Below are positions 17,464 through 25,982 of a stretch of DNA of 64,000 nucleotides, in pieces; positions within the stretch are counted from its first letter, which is position 1; each line of letters begins with the position of its first letter. Both the position numbers and the translations under genes were made by a program. The DNA is from Desulforhabdus sp. TSK. Lineage in GTDB: Bacteria; Desulfobacterota; Syntrophobacteria; Syntrophobacterales; Syntrophobacteraceae. The notes under the pieces were generated by a model, which worked only from the letters and a program-made list of their open reading frames with translations, searched no databases and was not told where the DNA came from. The stretch covers positions 1 through 64,000 of the forward strand of contig NZ_BQXM01000026.1 in assembly GCF_022836495.1 (NCBI RefSeq). Reading direction: 5' to 3'.

Positions 17464-18735
17464 ATGGCTACACAACTGGATTACGCCAAGCAGGGCATCG
17501 TCACGGAAGAAATGAAACAGGCCGTCGCCGGCGAGCCCCTCACCGCCGAAGAACTGCGGGAACGGATCGCTCTGGGGCATGCGGTGCTCCCCAAAAATGT
17601 CAACCATTCCTTCCCCATCCTTCGAGCCATTGGCCGGGGGCTGAAGACGAAGGTGAACGCCAACCTGGGGAGCAGCGGCGAATGCTGCCTGATGGAGTTG
17701 GAAGATGCCAAGCTGCAGGCGGCCCTCAGAGGCCGGACCGATTCCATCATGGATCTTTCCACGGGAGGAAATCTCGGGGGGTTGAGGCAATACTTCCTGG
17801 AAAAATCCACGGTCATGGTGGGGGCGGTTCCCATCTACGCCCTGGCGACGGAAATGGTCTGCAGCCATCAGCCACTCGAGAAGATGGACGGAGACCAACT
17901 CCTGAAGAGCATCGAGAAACAGTGCATGGAGGGCCTCGATTACATCACGGTCCATTGCGGGGTCACCCTGGCGTCCGTGAAGAAGCTCGATAGCTTTCAA
18001 CGCATCATGCCCTGTGTGAGCCGCGGCGGATCCATCCATATGCACTGGATGCGAGCCAACCGCAAGGAAAACCCCCTCTACGAAAACTTTGACGATCTCC
18101 TGGAAATTGCGCACAAGTACGATGTGACGCTCAGCCTGGGAGACGGGTTCCGCCCCGGCACCATCCTCGACGCCACCGACGGCGCCCAGCTGGAAGAGCT
18201 CATGATCCTGGGAGAGCTGGCGAAGCGCGCCCGCGCCCGCGGCGTCCAAACCATGATCGAGGGTCCAGGGCACGTGCCCCTGCAGCAGATTCAGGCCAAC
18301 ATGCTTCTCCAGAAAAGACTCTGCGACGGCGCTCCCTTCTATATCCTGGGCCCCCTCCCCACGGACATTGCCGCGGGCTACGACCACATCACGTCCGCCA
18401 TCGGAGGCGCGCTCGCCGGTTCTGCGGGAGCGGATTTCATCTGTTATGTCACTCCCGCCGAGCACCTGGGGCTGCCCAATGTCGACGATGTTTACCAGGG
18501 GGTGATGGCGTCCCGCATTGCAGCTCATGTGGCGGACATTGCCAAGGGGCTGCCGGGAGCCATGGACGCCGATCGGAGGATTTCAGAAGCGAGGCAGAAG
18601 CTCGACTGGGAAGGCGTCATCCGGGAATCCCTGGATCCCGACCTGGTGAAAGAACGGCTCCAGGTCACCGAAGACAGGGAGGCCTGCAGCATGTGTGGGA
18701 AACTCTGTGCGGTGAAAATCAGTCGAATGCAGTAG
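17464..18735 (+). CDS. thiC: phosphomethylpyrimidine synthase ThiC
   Basis: Radical SAM enzyme converting AIR to HMP-P for thiamin biosynthesis. The 423-residue frame matches the short ThiC form found in anaerobes. Motifs include NLGSSGECCLMELE, GLDYITVHCGVTL, IEGPGHVPLQQIQ and the C-terminal cluster motif CSMCGKLCAVK (CxxCxxxxC), which binds the 4Fe-4S cluster. AGAGGA lies 5-6 nt before the ATG. The TPP riboswitch directly upstream shows repression by the pathway end product. No other thi gene follows in this window. Confidence 0.97.
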   Translation: MATQLDYAKQGIVTEEMKQAVAGEPLTAEELRERIALGHAVLPKNVNHSFPILRAIGRGLKTKVNANLGSSGECCLMELEDAKLQAALRGRTDSIMDLSTGGNLGGLRQYFLEKSTVMVGAVPIYALATEMVCSHQPLEKMDGDQLLKSIEKQCMEGLDYITVHCGVTLASVKKLDSFQRIMPCVSRGGSIHMHWMRANRKENPLYENFDDLLEIAHKYDVTLSLGDGFRPGTILDATDGAQLEELMILGELAKRARARGVQTMIEGPGHVPLQQIQANMLLQKRLCDGAPFYILGPLPTDIAAGYDHITSAIGGALAGSAGADFICYVTPAEHLGLPNVDDVYQGVMASRIAAHVADIAKGLPGAMDADRRISEARQKLDWEGVIRESLDPDLVKERLQVTEDREACSMCGKLCAVKISRMQ

Positions 18736-18774
18736 TACGTGATGGCTATGCCATGAGGATTCAATGGCTCGTTT

Positions 18775-18832
18775 TTGTAGGAGCGGCATCCTGCCGCGAT
18801 AAACCTGTCGCGGCAGGATGCCGCTCCTACAA
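18775..18832 (+). repeat. dispersed inverted repeat, family B, full copy
   Basis: TTGTAGGAGCGGCATCCTGC and GCAGGATGCCGCTCCTACAA are near-perfect inverted arms with a short TAAACCTG-type loop. A related copy lies at 57524-57598 and a degenerate one at 11099-11140. It follows the thiC stop and may work as a transcript 3' hairpin, but no T run follows. Confidence 0.85.
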
Positions 18833-18992
18833 GAAACAGGGAGCAATCAAATCGAAGGATGTAAACCTCATCGGGATTGAGAGCTCTTAAAGTGGTGGTG
18901 TGTGGAAAAAGAGGTGCCCGCCCACACCGGGTGGATATTTCTGCTGCACCGGACCGCTGGCTCTACCCCTGTCCTGACGGTCCAGGGCTTCG

Positions 18993-19310
18993 TCATAAAC
19001 GGAGCACTTTCTTCCACCAGGGAATGCTCGTTTTCATACGGGCTAATTCCAGCTCCAGCTCCTGAATTCGCTTTTGAGCCTGCCCCAGCTCATAATCCTT
19101 CCATTCCGTCTCGAGAAGGATCTCCTTCACTTCTTCCAGCTCCCGATCCTTTTCCTTCAGCTGCACATCCTTGGCCGACAGGTCTTTTCGATACTGATCG
19201 AGGAATTCATTCAACTTGCGCAGCTCTCCCAGCTCCAGAAGCATTGCCTCGTAGCGTTCTCTCTCCAGCGTCACCGTACTGGTGATTTCACCCGCCTCTC
19301 TCACCCCCAT
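18993..19310 (-). CDS. small coiled-coil protein
   Basis: A 105-residue protein of almost pure heptad pattern (LERERYEAMLLELGELRKLN, KEKDRELEEVKEILLETEWK), ending in IPWWKKVLRL, an aromatic and basic C-terminus that could contact membrane or a partner protein. I chose the ATG at 19310 for its GGGGGAAG ribosome-binding site 7 nt upstream. The frame stays open to 19655 but the extra residues look non-coding. It is divergent from the sigma-54 activator gene, with 336 nt between the starts. Confidence 0.65.
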   Translation of the reverse strand: MGVREAGEITSTVTLERERYEAMLLELGELRKLNEFLDQYRKDLSAKDVQLKEKDRELEEVKEILLETEWKDYELGQAQKRIQELELELARMKTSIPWWKKVLRL

Positions 19311-19646
19311 TGCGTTTCTTCCCCCAATACCCCTTCGAGCTTCCTCTCCCAATCTCCGACAGTTGCTGCGGGCTCTGATCCAGCCCCTATTTTTTTCGCC
19401 CTTGACCTGCTCCCCAAAGTCCTGCAAGGATAGTTTGGGGGACAGAGGATATACCGGCGGCTCTTCCATGGCTTCTAAAGAGATTCTTATCGCACGGACG
19501 GACGCAGGGTAAAGCAGAAAGCTCATTCCCTCGCGGTCGGACGAGAAAAATATTGCAGTGGGAAGCACGGTCATGCGATTCCAGGAGGAGGAAGCCGGAA
19601 GGCGTTCGGGGGGCGCAGGTCGAAAACAGATGAGGTGGGGAAGGCC
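19311..19646. other. divergent intergenic region
   Basis: 336 nt between the starts of the coiled-coil gene (minus) and the sigma-54 activator gene (plus). It presumably holds both promoters. I see no strong -35/-10 pair, repeat or RNA gene. The minus-strand frame remains open here, but its residues look non-coding. Confidence 0.5.
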
Positions 19647-21215
19647 ATGAGTCACACATCATTCAGCTTCTGCAAGGCACTTTCGAGCGAGCTCGACCCG
19701 GAGAAGCTCCATCAAAAGTTTCTTTCGTCCCTTCTTGAATTGCAGAACGTCGAACGCGGTTCCATCTGGGTGAAAAAGAGGGACGGCTATCTCTGTGTCG
19801 AGGCGGCAGGGGACCAGAGCCAGCGCATCAAGGGTGTCACGATCCGTGCCGATCGGCCGAGCATCGTGGGCTGGGTGATCGAAAACGGCAAAATGACCAT
19901 TTCCGAGCCGGGAAAAGACGAACGCCATTACAAGGCCTTCGAGGCGGATATGGCTGTCAAGAGCCGGCTCATCCTCTGTTTCCCACTCTTCCTCAAGAGC
20001 GGCGAGGTGTACGGGGCCGTCCAGCTCATCGACACGAGCGCCGGAGGCGACCGCCTCAACCTGGACAAAGACTATCTCGACCTCCTGCAGAACCTGGTGG
20101 ATATCGGCTCCATCGTCCTCAGCAACTCCCTCGTCTACATGGACCAGGTGAAGGAAAACCTGCAGCTGAAGCAGACACTGGATTCGATCCGCAGGGAAGA
20201 AGCCATTCTGGGGAAGAGCGAAGCCTTCCTCAAGGTTCTGAAGGCGGCCGCGGACTACGCCAGGACGGACTTTCCCGTCCTCATCACGGGGGAGAGTGGA
20301 ACGGGAAAGGAAGTCATCGCCAAGGAAATTCACCGGCTGAGCCCCCGGGCCGATAAACCCTTCCTGGTGCAGAACTGCAGTGCCATCCCGGAAACTCTGC
20401 TGGAAAGCGAGCTGTTCGGGTATCAGAAGGGTGCCTTCACGGGTGCGATCAAGGACAAGGTGGGGCTGTTCGAAGCGGCCAACGAAGGGACCGTATTCCT
20501 GGATGAAATCGGCGACATGCCGCTCCAGCTCCAGGCGCGCATCCTGAGAATCATTCAGAACAGTGAGATCAAACCGCTGGGAGGAACGAAAACCAGGAAA
20601 ATCAATGTGCGCATCCTTTCGGCCACCAACAAAGACCTGAAAGAGGCCATCGCACGGGAGCAGTTCAGGGAAGACCTCTTTTACCGGCTCAATGTCCTTC
20701 CCCTGCACCTGCCGCCGCTGCGGGAAAGGAAGGAAGACATCCTCCTGCTTCTGGATCACTTCCTCACCCGCGAATCGCTGAAGATGGGGATTCCTCTCAA
20801 AAAGTTGAACCGGGCGGCCATGGACTACCTTCTGCAATATTCCTGGAAGGGAAACATTCGGGAGCTGGAAAACTTCGTCAAGCACATCATCGTCGTCGTG
20901 GAGGGCCCTCGGATCACGCGTGATGATCTGTTCCTGCACTTTCAGGCAGCCCAGTTGGATGCCGCTCCTGCCGAGCCGGCCTCCCTCCCCACTGCCCCCG
21001 TGCATGAAGCTGCCGCGCAGCAGGAACCTTCTCTGCAACCGGACCGCACGGATCCTTCATTTTTTGAAGGCTATACCTGGGAGGGGCTGGAAAAGGCTTA
21101 TGTCCTTTACCTGCTGGAGAAGAACCGATGGCACATCACCCGAGCCGCCAGGGAAGCCGGCGTCAACCGGTCCACCTTCGATTCCAGGATGAAAAAGCTC
21201 GGCATCAGGAAATGA
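19647..21215 (+). CDS. sigma-54-dependent transcriptional activator with GAF sensor
   Basis: Enhancer-binding protein of 522 residues. Residues about 10-170 form a GAF domain, without a receiver domain, so activity is probably set by a small ligand or redox signal, not phosphorylation. The AAA+ domain (about 190-425) has Walker A GESGTGKEV, the sigma-54 contact loop GAFTGA, Walker B VFLDEIGDM and the R-finger region REDLFYRLNVLPL. A roughly 60-residue Ala/Pro linker leads to a FIS-type helix-turn-helix (ITRAAREAGVNRSTFDSRMK) at the C-terminus. The ATG at 19647 has GGGGAAGG upstream; a GTG at 19635 is in frame. No kinase is adjacent. The sigma-54 promoter candidate at 13572 is a possible target, though not a close neighbour. 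Confidence 0.94.
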   Translation: MSHTSFSFCKALSSELDPEKLHQKFLSSLLELQNVERGSIWVKKRDGYLCVEAAGDQSQRIKGVTIRADRPSIVGWVIENGKMTISEPGKDERHYKAFEADMAVKSRLILCFPLFLKSGEVYGAVQLIDTSAGGDRLNLDKDYLDLLQNLVDIGSIVLSNSLVYMDQVKENLQLKQTLDSIRREEAILGKSEAFLKVLKAAADYARTDFPVLITGESGTGKEVIAKEIHRLSPRADKPFLVQNCSAIPETLLESELFGYQKGAFTGAIKDKVGLFEAANEGTVFLDEIGDMPLQLQARILRIIQNSEIKPLGGTKTRKINVRILSATNKDLKEAIAREQFREDLFYRLNVLPLHLPPLRERKEDILLLLDHFLTRESLKMGIPLKKLNRAAMDYLLQYSWKGNIRELENFVKHIIVVVEGPRITRDDLFLHFQAAQLDAAPAEPASLPTAPVHEAAAQQEPSLQPDRTDPSFFEGYTWEGLEKAYVLYLLEKNRWHITRAAREAGVNRSTFDSRMKKLGIRK

Positions 21216-21292
21216 GCGATTCCCGTCTAAGGCGTCAGACAAGAAATACATCTCCATACTGCCTATTCATCCGTCATTCCCAATAAATTGCC

Positions 21293-21390
21293 GTGCGTTT
21301 TACACACCGTTGCTGACACAAGGGCTTCTTCAATATGGATGGTGCATGAGATGCACCCTACCCCAAGTGATGGATGCCGATTCATTGCCT
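21293..21390 (+). repeat. dispersed intergenic repeat, family A, copy 2
   Basis: Matches the element at 10991-11090: GTGCGTTTTACACACCG, then GGTGCATGAGATGCACCC, CTACCCCAAGTGATGG and TGCCGATTCATTGC. It lies between the sigma-54 activator and the next gene. Confidence 0.7.
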
Positions 21391-21496
21391 TTCGCCTCTT
21401 TTTTCACTCTTCGGACTTGCAGGGATCGGGCAAATTCGATAAGGAAACAGTCGCTGTACCGACACTTCCCCTGAAGAAAGGAAAAGAACGCCCGCC

Positions 21497-22009
21497 ATGA
21501 CCGATGACGCACCTCCTCCGGGCTTTTTGTCCATCGACGAGAAAATCCGGAAGGCCAAAGCACTCTTTGATGCCCGGGGAAAAACCCTGCTTCAAGAACC
21601 TGCCGTCGTGAGACTCATGGCTGAGCTGGACCGCAGGATATCCGCATCCCAGGAAGCCATGGTGCGGTTCGGAATCGTGGACGCCTGCAGGCACTGTGAA
21701 GAAGAAGAGGGAGGCAGCTGCTGCGGGGCCGGTATAGAAAACAAATACAGTCCAACCCTGCTGCTGCTCCAACTGCTTTTGTCGGGCGAACTGCCCGAAA
21801 GCCGCCGGTGGGAAAACAGCTGTTTTTTTCTGGGGGAGCAGGGCTGCCGCCTCAGGGCGCGCCACGTTTTGTGCATCAATTATCTCTGCCTCCGCATCCA
21901 GAAAATGCTTCCCCCGGAAGATCTCATCACGCTGCAGACGGTCACCGGGGAAGAGATGGACACGGTTTTTCATCTTCACGAAACAGTCAAACGGATCTTG
22001 AAGCGTTGA
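21497..22009 (+). CDS. Cys-rich cytoplasmic protein, YkgJ-like metal site
   Basis: A 170-residue protein with eight Cys in two groups: ACRHCEEEEGGSCCGAG around residue 65 and NSCFFLGEQGCRLRARHVLC then INYLC around residues 105-130. The pattern resembles the YkgJ family of putative Fe/Zn-chelating proteins, but similarity beyond the Cys spacing is weak, so the family call is tentative. No signal peptide. The methyltransferase gene begins 5 nt after the stop, so the two are very probably cotranscribed. Confidence 0.7.
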   Translation: MTDDAPPPGFLSIDEKIRKAKALFDARGKTLLQEPAVVRLMAELDRRISASQEAMVRFGIVDACRHCEEEEGGSCCGAGIENKYSPTLLLLQLLLSGELPESRRWENSCFFLGEQGCRLRARHVLCINYLCLRIQKMLPPEDLITLQTVTGEEMDTVFHLHETVKRILKR

Positions 22010-22014
22010 ACGCC

Positions 22015-22629
22015 ATGCAATCGAGCCAACTGTCTCAAACCCTCGCCTTCATCGCCAACTTTTACGACAGCTGCAAGTTCGGCTGTGAGGGCGTGGAAGG
22101 ATATCGCAAGTCCACGGACCTCCAGAAGTTCACTCATTGCATTCTGGACCTGCAGCACCATGGATTCCTCGATCCGCGGCGAACGACTTTCGTGGATCTG
22201 GGGTGCGCCGACGGCCGCGTCAATGTCATGGTGAGCTATGCCGTCCGCAGGTCCATCGGGATTGAAATCGACCCGGAGATCCTCGCCGAATATGCACCGA
22301 TGAAGAGCAGGCTGACGTCGAAGCTCCAGGAAGCGGGCCTTGCCTCCCCTCCCGACAATATCGCACTCTTTCACGGGAGCTCCCTCGAGGATGAAACCTT
22401 TGCACGCATCTTCCAGGAAACCGGGGCACACTTGGAGGACATCGACTTCTTCTACACCTACATCACACTGCACGACCTCTTCGGCGAAATGATCGCTGAA
22501 AAAGCCAAACCGGGGGCGCTCTACCTGGTCTATGGCTTCAGCAAAATCCTCCCCCGCTACGACGGAATGGAACTGCTGCTTCCCGACGTGGGGAGCCAAG
22601 GCATCGCGGCCCTCTACCGAAAACTCTGA
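22015..22629 (+). CDS. class I SAM-dependent methyltransferase-like protein
   Basis: A 204-residue protein with motif I FVDLGCADGRVNVMV followed by the acidic end of strand beta 2, IGIEIDPEI, which is the SAM-binding signature. The motif III/IV region DIDFFYTYITLHDLF lacks an NPPY or DPPY motif, so it is not an obvious N6-adenine or glutamine methyltransferase. The substrate is unknown. I chose the ATG at 22015 because it directly follows the upstream stop (5 nt) and homology starts there; the frame is open to 21808 inside the preceding gene. Linkage suggests joint action with the Cys-rich protein. Confidence 0.8.
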   Translation: MQSSQLSQTLAFIANFYDSCKFGCEGVEGYRKSTDLQKFTHCILDLQHHGFLDPRRTTFVDLGCADGRVNVMVSYAVRRSIGIEIDPEILAEYAPMKSRLTSKLQEAGLASPPDNIALFHGSSLEDETFARIFQETGAHLEDIDFFYTYITLHDLFGEMIAEKAKPGALYLVYGFSKILPRYDGMELLLPDVGSQGIAALYRKL

Positions 22630-22676
22630 GGATTTCAGGTGAAAACTTTCGCCAACCTGGACTGGGAAAACTCCCT

Positions 22677-23180
22677 TCACCGCGTCAGTTTTTCGATGAT
22701 CTTCCTGTGCTGGGGATATTCCTGCAGGAGCCGGCTGCGGTCGGCCAGTTGGAAGTCGGCGTATTCGAAGCCCGGCGCTACGGTACAGCCCATCAGGGCG
22801 TAGGATGCGGGGTCATCGACGGCGGCGCCGAACCAGCAGCCGGCTTCCACCACCACCTGGAACAACTCGCCCTTGTCCGGTTCACGCCCCAGCTTTTTCT
22901 GCACCAGCCGCCCCGATTTCTCGATGACATAAAGGGTAACGGGACTGCCCGCATAAAAGTGCCAGATTTCATCGGATTTGATGCGATGAAAAGCGGAGAA
23001 ATCCCCTCCCTCCAGGAGGTAATAGATGGCAGTGGAAAAGACCCGGTCCCCTTCGAACCGGCGGGGAAGCTGACCGTCTCTCACCGACTCGGCCGAGCGG
23101 TAGGTCTGGGCGAACCAGCCCCCTTCCGGGTGAGGTGCAAGTTGAAGTCTATCGATCCAATAGGCTGCCTTGTCCTGCAT
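22677..23180 (-). CDS. DUF985 cupin-family protein
   Basis: A 167-residue cupin of the Cupin_5/DUF985 family. The motifs LAPHPEGGWFAQTYRS, IYYLLEGGDFSAFHRIKSDE and WHFYAGSPVTLYVI are characteristic, and the C-terminus has GCTVAPGFEYADFQL. The family is a single-domain beta-barrel; its reaction is not established. ATG at 23180 has GGAGG 5 nt upstream, better than the 30-residue extension to 23270. It converges on the methyltransferase gene with 47 nt between the stops. Confidence 0.92.
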   Translation of the reverse strand: MQDKAAYWIDRLQLAPHPEGGWFAQTYRSAESVRDGQLPRRFEGDRVFSTAIYYLLEGGDFSAFHRIKSDEIWHFYAGSPVTLYVIEKSGRLVQKKLGREPDKGELFQVVVEAGCWFGAAVDDPASYALMGCTVAPGFEYADFQLADRSRLLQEYPQHRKIIEKLTR

Positions 23181-23501
23181 GGGACCTCCATTTTGAGGCG
23201 GGTTCAGTGGCCAAAAAGGCGGCAGGGTGGTGTCAAATCGAAAGTTTTGTATCTCATCGAGATGAAACATTCTTGGCTGTCGCCGAACCCGTCATTCCGG
23301 TATGCTCTTCCTGTGAAAATGCCGTCATTAAGTCTTTTCATCGTTCGTTGTGACCGCCCGGTCATGGGGGTTAGTTGGAATCCAGGCACACGCCACATTC
23401 CTCCGGATTCCGGCTTGAAGCATGCCGAAATGACGCAAGTGACAGCATGCCTGGCATTGATTCTGTGTCAACTGAACGCATTTCAACAGGAAATCAAAAC
23501 G
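23181..23501. other. intergenic stretch between divergent genes
   Basis: 321 nt between the DUF985 gene (minus) and trmO (plus). Reading frames from both sides run into it, without ribosome-binding sites or family similarity. The region around 23340-23410 has a weak ATTCCGG-type inverted repeat. I see no RNA gene. Confidence 0.4.
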
Positions 23502-23921
23502 ATGAAAAATGACGTGTATTCCCTTCAACCCGTAGGCTTCGTCCGTTCAACGCTGGTCTCCCGTGAAGACTGCCCCAGGCAGGGTTCCGAAGGAGCGCCC
23601 GAGGCCTGGCTGGAAATCGATCCTGCCTTCGCGGACGGCCTCGAAGGGCTCGCTTCAGGGCAATCCGTATTCATCCTGACCTGGCTTCACAAAGGGCGTC
23701 GCGATGTCCTGAAGGTCCATCCCCGGGGGGACCGGAACGCTCCCCTGCGAGGCGTTTTTTCCACGCGCTCGCCGAACCGCCCCAATCCCATCGGCCTGCA
23801 CCGCGTGGAAGTGCTGGAAGTTCAGCCTCCCTGCCGCATCCGGGTAAAGCCCCTGGAAGCTCTCGATGGAACCCCGATCCTCGACATCAAGCCGGTCATC
23901 CATGGATCCGCGGAACGATGA
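23502..23921 (+). CDS. trmO: tRNA (N6-threonylcarbamoyladenosine(37)-N6)-methyltransferase TrmO
   Basis: Methylates t6A37 of tRNA-Thr(GGU) to m6t6A using SAM. The 139-residue frame covers the TsaA/UPF0066 beta-barrel: N-terminal PVGFVRSTL, central FILTWLHKGRR and the signature FSTRSPNRPNPIGLHRVEV, then LDGTPILDIKPVI. It is shorter than E. coli TrmO (235), which has an extra C-terminal domain; short forms are common. I placed the start at the ATG at 23502 on homology grounds, since the frame is open to 22707. AGGA lies about 10 nt upstream. Confidence 0.93.
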   Translation: MKNDVYSLQPVGFVRSTLVSREDCPRQGSEGAPEAWLEIDPAFADGLEGLASGQSVFILTWLHKGRRDVLKVHPRGDRNAPLRGVFSTRSPNRPNPIGLHRVEVLEVQPPCRIRVKPLEALDGTPILDIKPVIHGSAER

Positions 23922-24015
23922 GGGGGCCTCCGCCTCAGAGGCTGCTTGAAAATTCATCTGCTCGAGAGTCAAGCCTCCTTTGATTCCCCCCTTGAGATGG
24001 AATGGGCCGGGAGCA

Positions 24016-24636
24016 TCACCACCCCCGGTTGTAGTTTTCCGAGCAGGGGATGCAGGCGACCTTTCCATCACGCATCCTGGCACGGGGCTCCATGACGTCT
24101 TCCCCGCAAAATGCGCAGGTTACGGACTTGAAGATCCGTGCCCGACTGGGAACATCCGGAGCGATTTCCTCGATATTGAAGAGGGCGCTTTCTTCCGCTG
24201 CCAGCAGCTCATCCACGCGCTTTTTCTGGAAAGCGCGAAAGGCCGCCTCTTCGTCCTTTGTCGCCTGGCCGTTCAGGACCTTCTGGAAAATGGCCTCCTG
24301 TTCGGGTGTCCTCCGAAAGTGGCCGGGCTTTGCGGCCACGCGCACGCTGCGCCCCTTTTGACGGCAAATGAGTATGTAAACCTGCTTGCCATAGTCACGG
24401 TAGATGAGGTTCCCCTTGCCGAGGGTGCACCCGAGAAGGAACTGGATGGCATCCACACCGCACCCGTCGGATTCCACGATGGCCACGAGCTCCTCGTCTT
24501 TGGGTCGCTCCACACCCAGGTGGGCCTGGGCGGCTTTGGCCGCGCGATATCCGATGGCCAGCCCCGGGCAGATATGCCCATGGAATTGAATCGCTTCCTG
24601 CAAATCTTGTGGATACTCAGCGTATTCTGTCGTCAT
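24016..24636 (-). CDS. FmdE-like protein with C-terminal zinc ribbon
   Basis: A 206-residue protein resembling subunit E of formylmethanofuran dehydrogenase. The N-terminal domain starts with FHGHICPGLAIGYRAA, the family signature, and contains SDGCGVDAIQFLLGCTLGKG, a putative metal site. The C-terminus has TCAFCGEDVMEPRA and ACIPCSENY, a CxxC-CxxC zinc ribbon as in many FmdE proteins. In non-methanogens such proteins occur near molybdenum enzymes and their role is unproven. ATG at 24636 has AAAGGAG 8 nt upstream. A Mo-bisPGD oxidoreductase lies 1.4 kb downstream on the other strand, consistent with a molybdenum link but not proof. Confidence 0.9.
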   Translation of the reverse strand: MTTEYAEYPQDLQEAIQFHGHICPGLAIGYRAAKAAQAHLGVERPKDEELVAIVESDGCGVDAIQFLLGCTLGKGNLIYRDYGKQVYILICRQKGRSVRVAAKPGHFRRTPEQEAIFQKVLNGQATKDEEAAFRAFQKKRVDELLAAEESALFNIEEIAPDVPSRARIFKSVTCAFCGEDVMEPRARMRDGKVACIPCSENYNRGW

Positions 24637-25092
24637 CCTTGGATTCTCCTTTTTAAATGCCCTCTGCGGCCGTTCGAAATGCATAGACAACTCCTGGAAT
24701 GGCATCCTCTCTCGCCGCCGCACAGGGGTTCATGGCGGATTGGATGCTCACCATGGCTGATCAATCACTTCAACCCCCATGTCCCTCGGGATAGAAGCAC
24801 CGGACTTTATGGGAGCCGCACCCCAGGAGGCGGGGCCTTCATGGCCTCCGATCATGTGCTGCATTACTGCCCCGCTGCCTGCCTGCCGCACCCGACAGGA
24901 TTCAAAAAAACTCCACCGACTTCATATCGGCTTTGATGGACTATTTTCTCCCACACTGGGAAACTCGGTGCAATGTCAATCTTCCCCTGCTTCGGTGAAA
25001 TATGAAAAATTCAGCTCCAATGGACCAGACAACTGGAAGTTACTCTGAGCTTACTTATTTTATGTGCGTTATTGCAAAGGAGGTGATTCAAC
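24637..25092. other. intergenic stretch, nothing recognised
   Basis: 456 nt between the divergent FmdE-like and OsmC genes. It presumably carries both promoters. No RNA gene, long repeat or credible small gene was seen. The AT-rich end (25040-25075) precedes the OsmC ribosome-binding site AAAGGAGGTGATT. Confidence 0.5.
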
Positions 25093-25674
25093 ATGGCACA
25101 ACAGACAACAAAACAGCAAACTGAAATCGTCCTGAACGGCGTCAATGTGACCCGCTTGCTGGACACGGTCGATGCGGTGAAAGGCGATGGAGATATTGCA
25201 AAATTCAAATTCCGCGTGAGAAACCAATGGATCAGCGGCGGTCACAATCGCACGACCATAACGGACTTCCATGGAGCGAAACAGGATCACCCGCACGAAA
25301 AACCCTTTGAGGAGGATGCCGATGAAGCGGACATTCTCCTGGGTGAGGACACAGGTCCCAACCCCGTGGAGTACCTGCTGACCGGACTGGCAGGCTGCCT
25401 GACATCCTCTCTCATCTATCACGCCGCCGCCAAGGGAATCGAAATCAGGGGCGTGGAATCCAGGCTGGAAGGCGACCTGGATCTTCGGGGCTTCCTGGGT
25501 CTCTCCAAGGATGTCCCGGTGGGTTATGAAAGGATCCGGGTGGTCTTTAAAATCGATGCGGACGTGTCTGAGGAGCAGAAAGAGGAGCTCATCCAGATGG
25601 CGCAGAAGTATTCACCGGTTTTCAACACCGTCTCGAACCCCACGCCTGTCACGGTTCAGCTCGACCGGGCATGA
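25093..25674 (+). CDS. OsmC family protein
   Basis: A 193-residue member of the OsmC/Ohr superfamily, which reduces organic hydroperoxides with a Cys pair in the best-known members. Visible landmarks are GPNPVEYLLTGLAGCLTSSLIYHAA, with the first conserved Cys, and the C-terminal SPVFNTVSNPTPVTVQL. The second peroxidatic Cys of classic OsmC/Ohr is replaced in SPVFNTVS, as in YhfA-like members, so peroxidase activity is uncertain. A very strong AAAGGAGGTGATT ribosome-binding site is present. Residues 1-90 carry a longer N-terminus than typical 140-residue OsmC. Confidence 0.88.
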   Translation: MAQQTTKQQTEIVLNGVNVTRLLDTVDAVKGDGDIAKFKFRVRNQWISGGHNRTTITDFHGAKQDHPHEKPFEEDADEADILLGEDTGPNPVEYLLTGLAGCLTSSLIYHAAAKGIEIRGVESRLEGDLDLRGFLGLSKDVPVGYERIRVVFKIDADVSEEQKEELIQMAQKYSPVFNTVSNPTPVTVQLDRA

Positions 25675-25855
25675 GAGGAAATGAAACTTCAACGCCAAGC
25701 CTTCCGGGCAAGCCTGAAAAGGCTTGCCCAACACTTCCTCCGCATTTTGCCCACTTCCTTGAAATGTTCCTCATCCTTTCCGGTTCATAACGTGGTATTT
25801 AGATACCGGGAACGGTCATTTATATTGTGAGCGGTTGAAATCTCGACTGTTTCAG

Positions 25856-25927
25856 GGGCAGGGTGCATTGTATGCACGACCCGCACTGAGGAATTGCCCG
25901 AGTCAAGAATGGTGCGTAAACCGCACC
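25856..25927 (-). repeat. dispersed intergenic repeat, family A, inverted relative
   Basis: Read on the minus strand it runs GGGTGCGGTTTACGCACC, about 30 nt, then CGTGCATACAATGCACCCTG, the same architecture as the copies at 10991 and 21293. It lies upstream of the Mo-bisPGD oxidoreductase gene. Confidence 0.6.
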
Positions 25928-25982
25928 CTGCAATTTGTTGCATATCATGGCGAAAACTGCATGAGAAGATCGAGGAGGCTGG

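Noticed and set aside
19311-19655. N-terminal extension of the coiled-coil protein
   Set aside because: The extra residues are low-quality (Arg/Pro/Ser-rich) and a better ribosome-binding site lies at the internal ATG at 19310.
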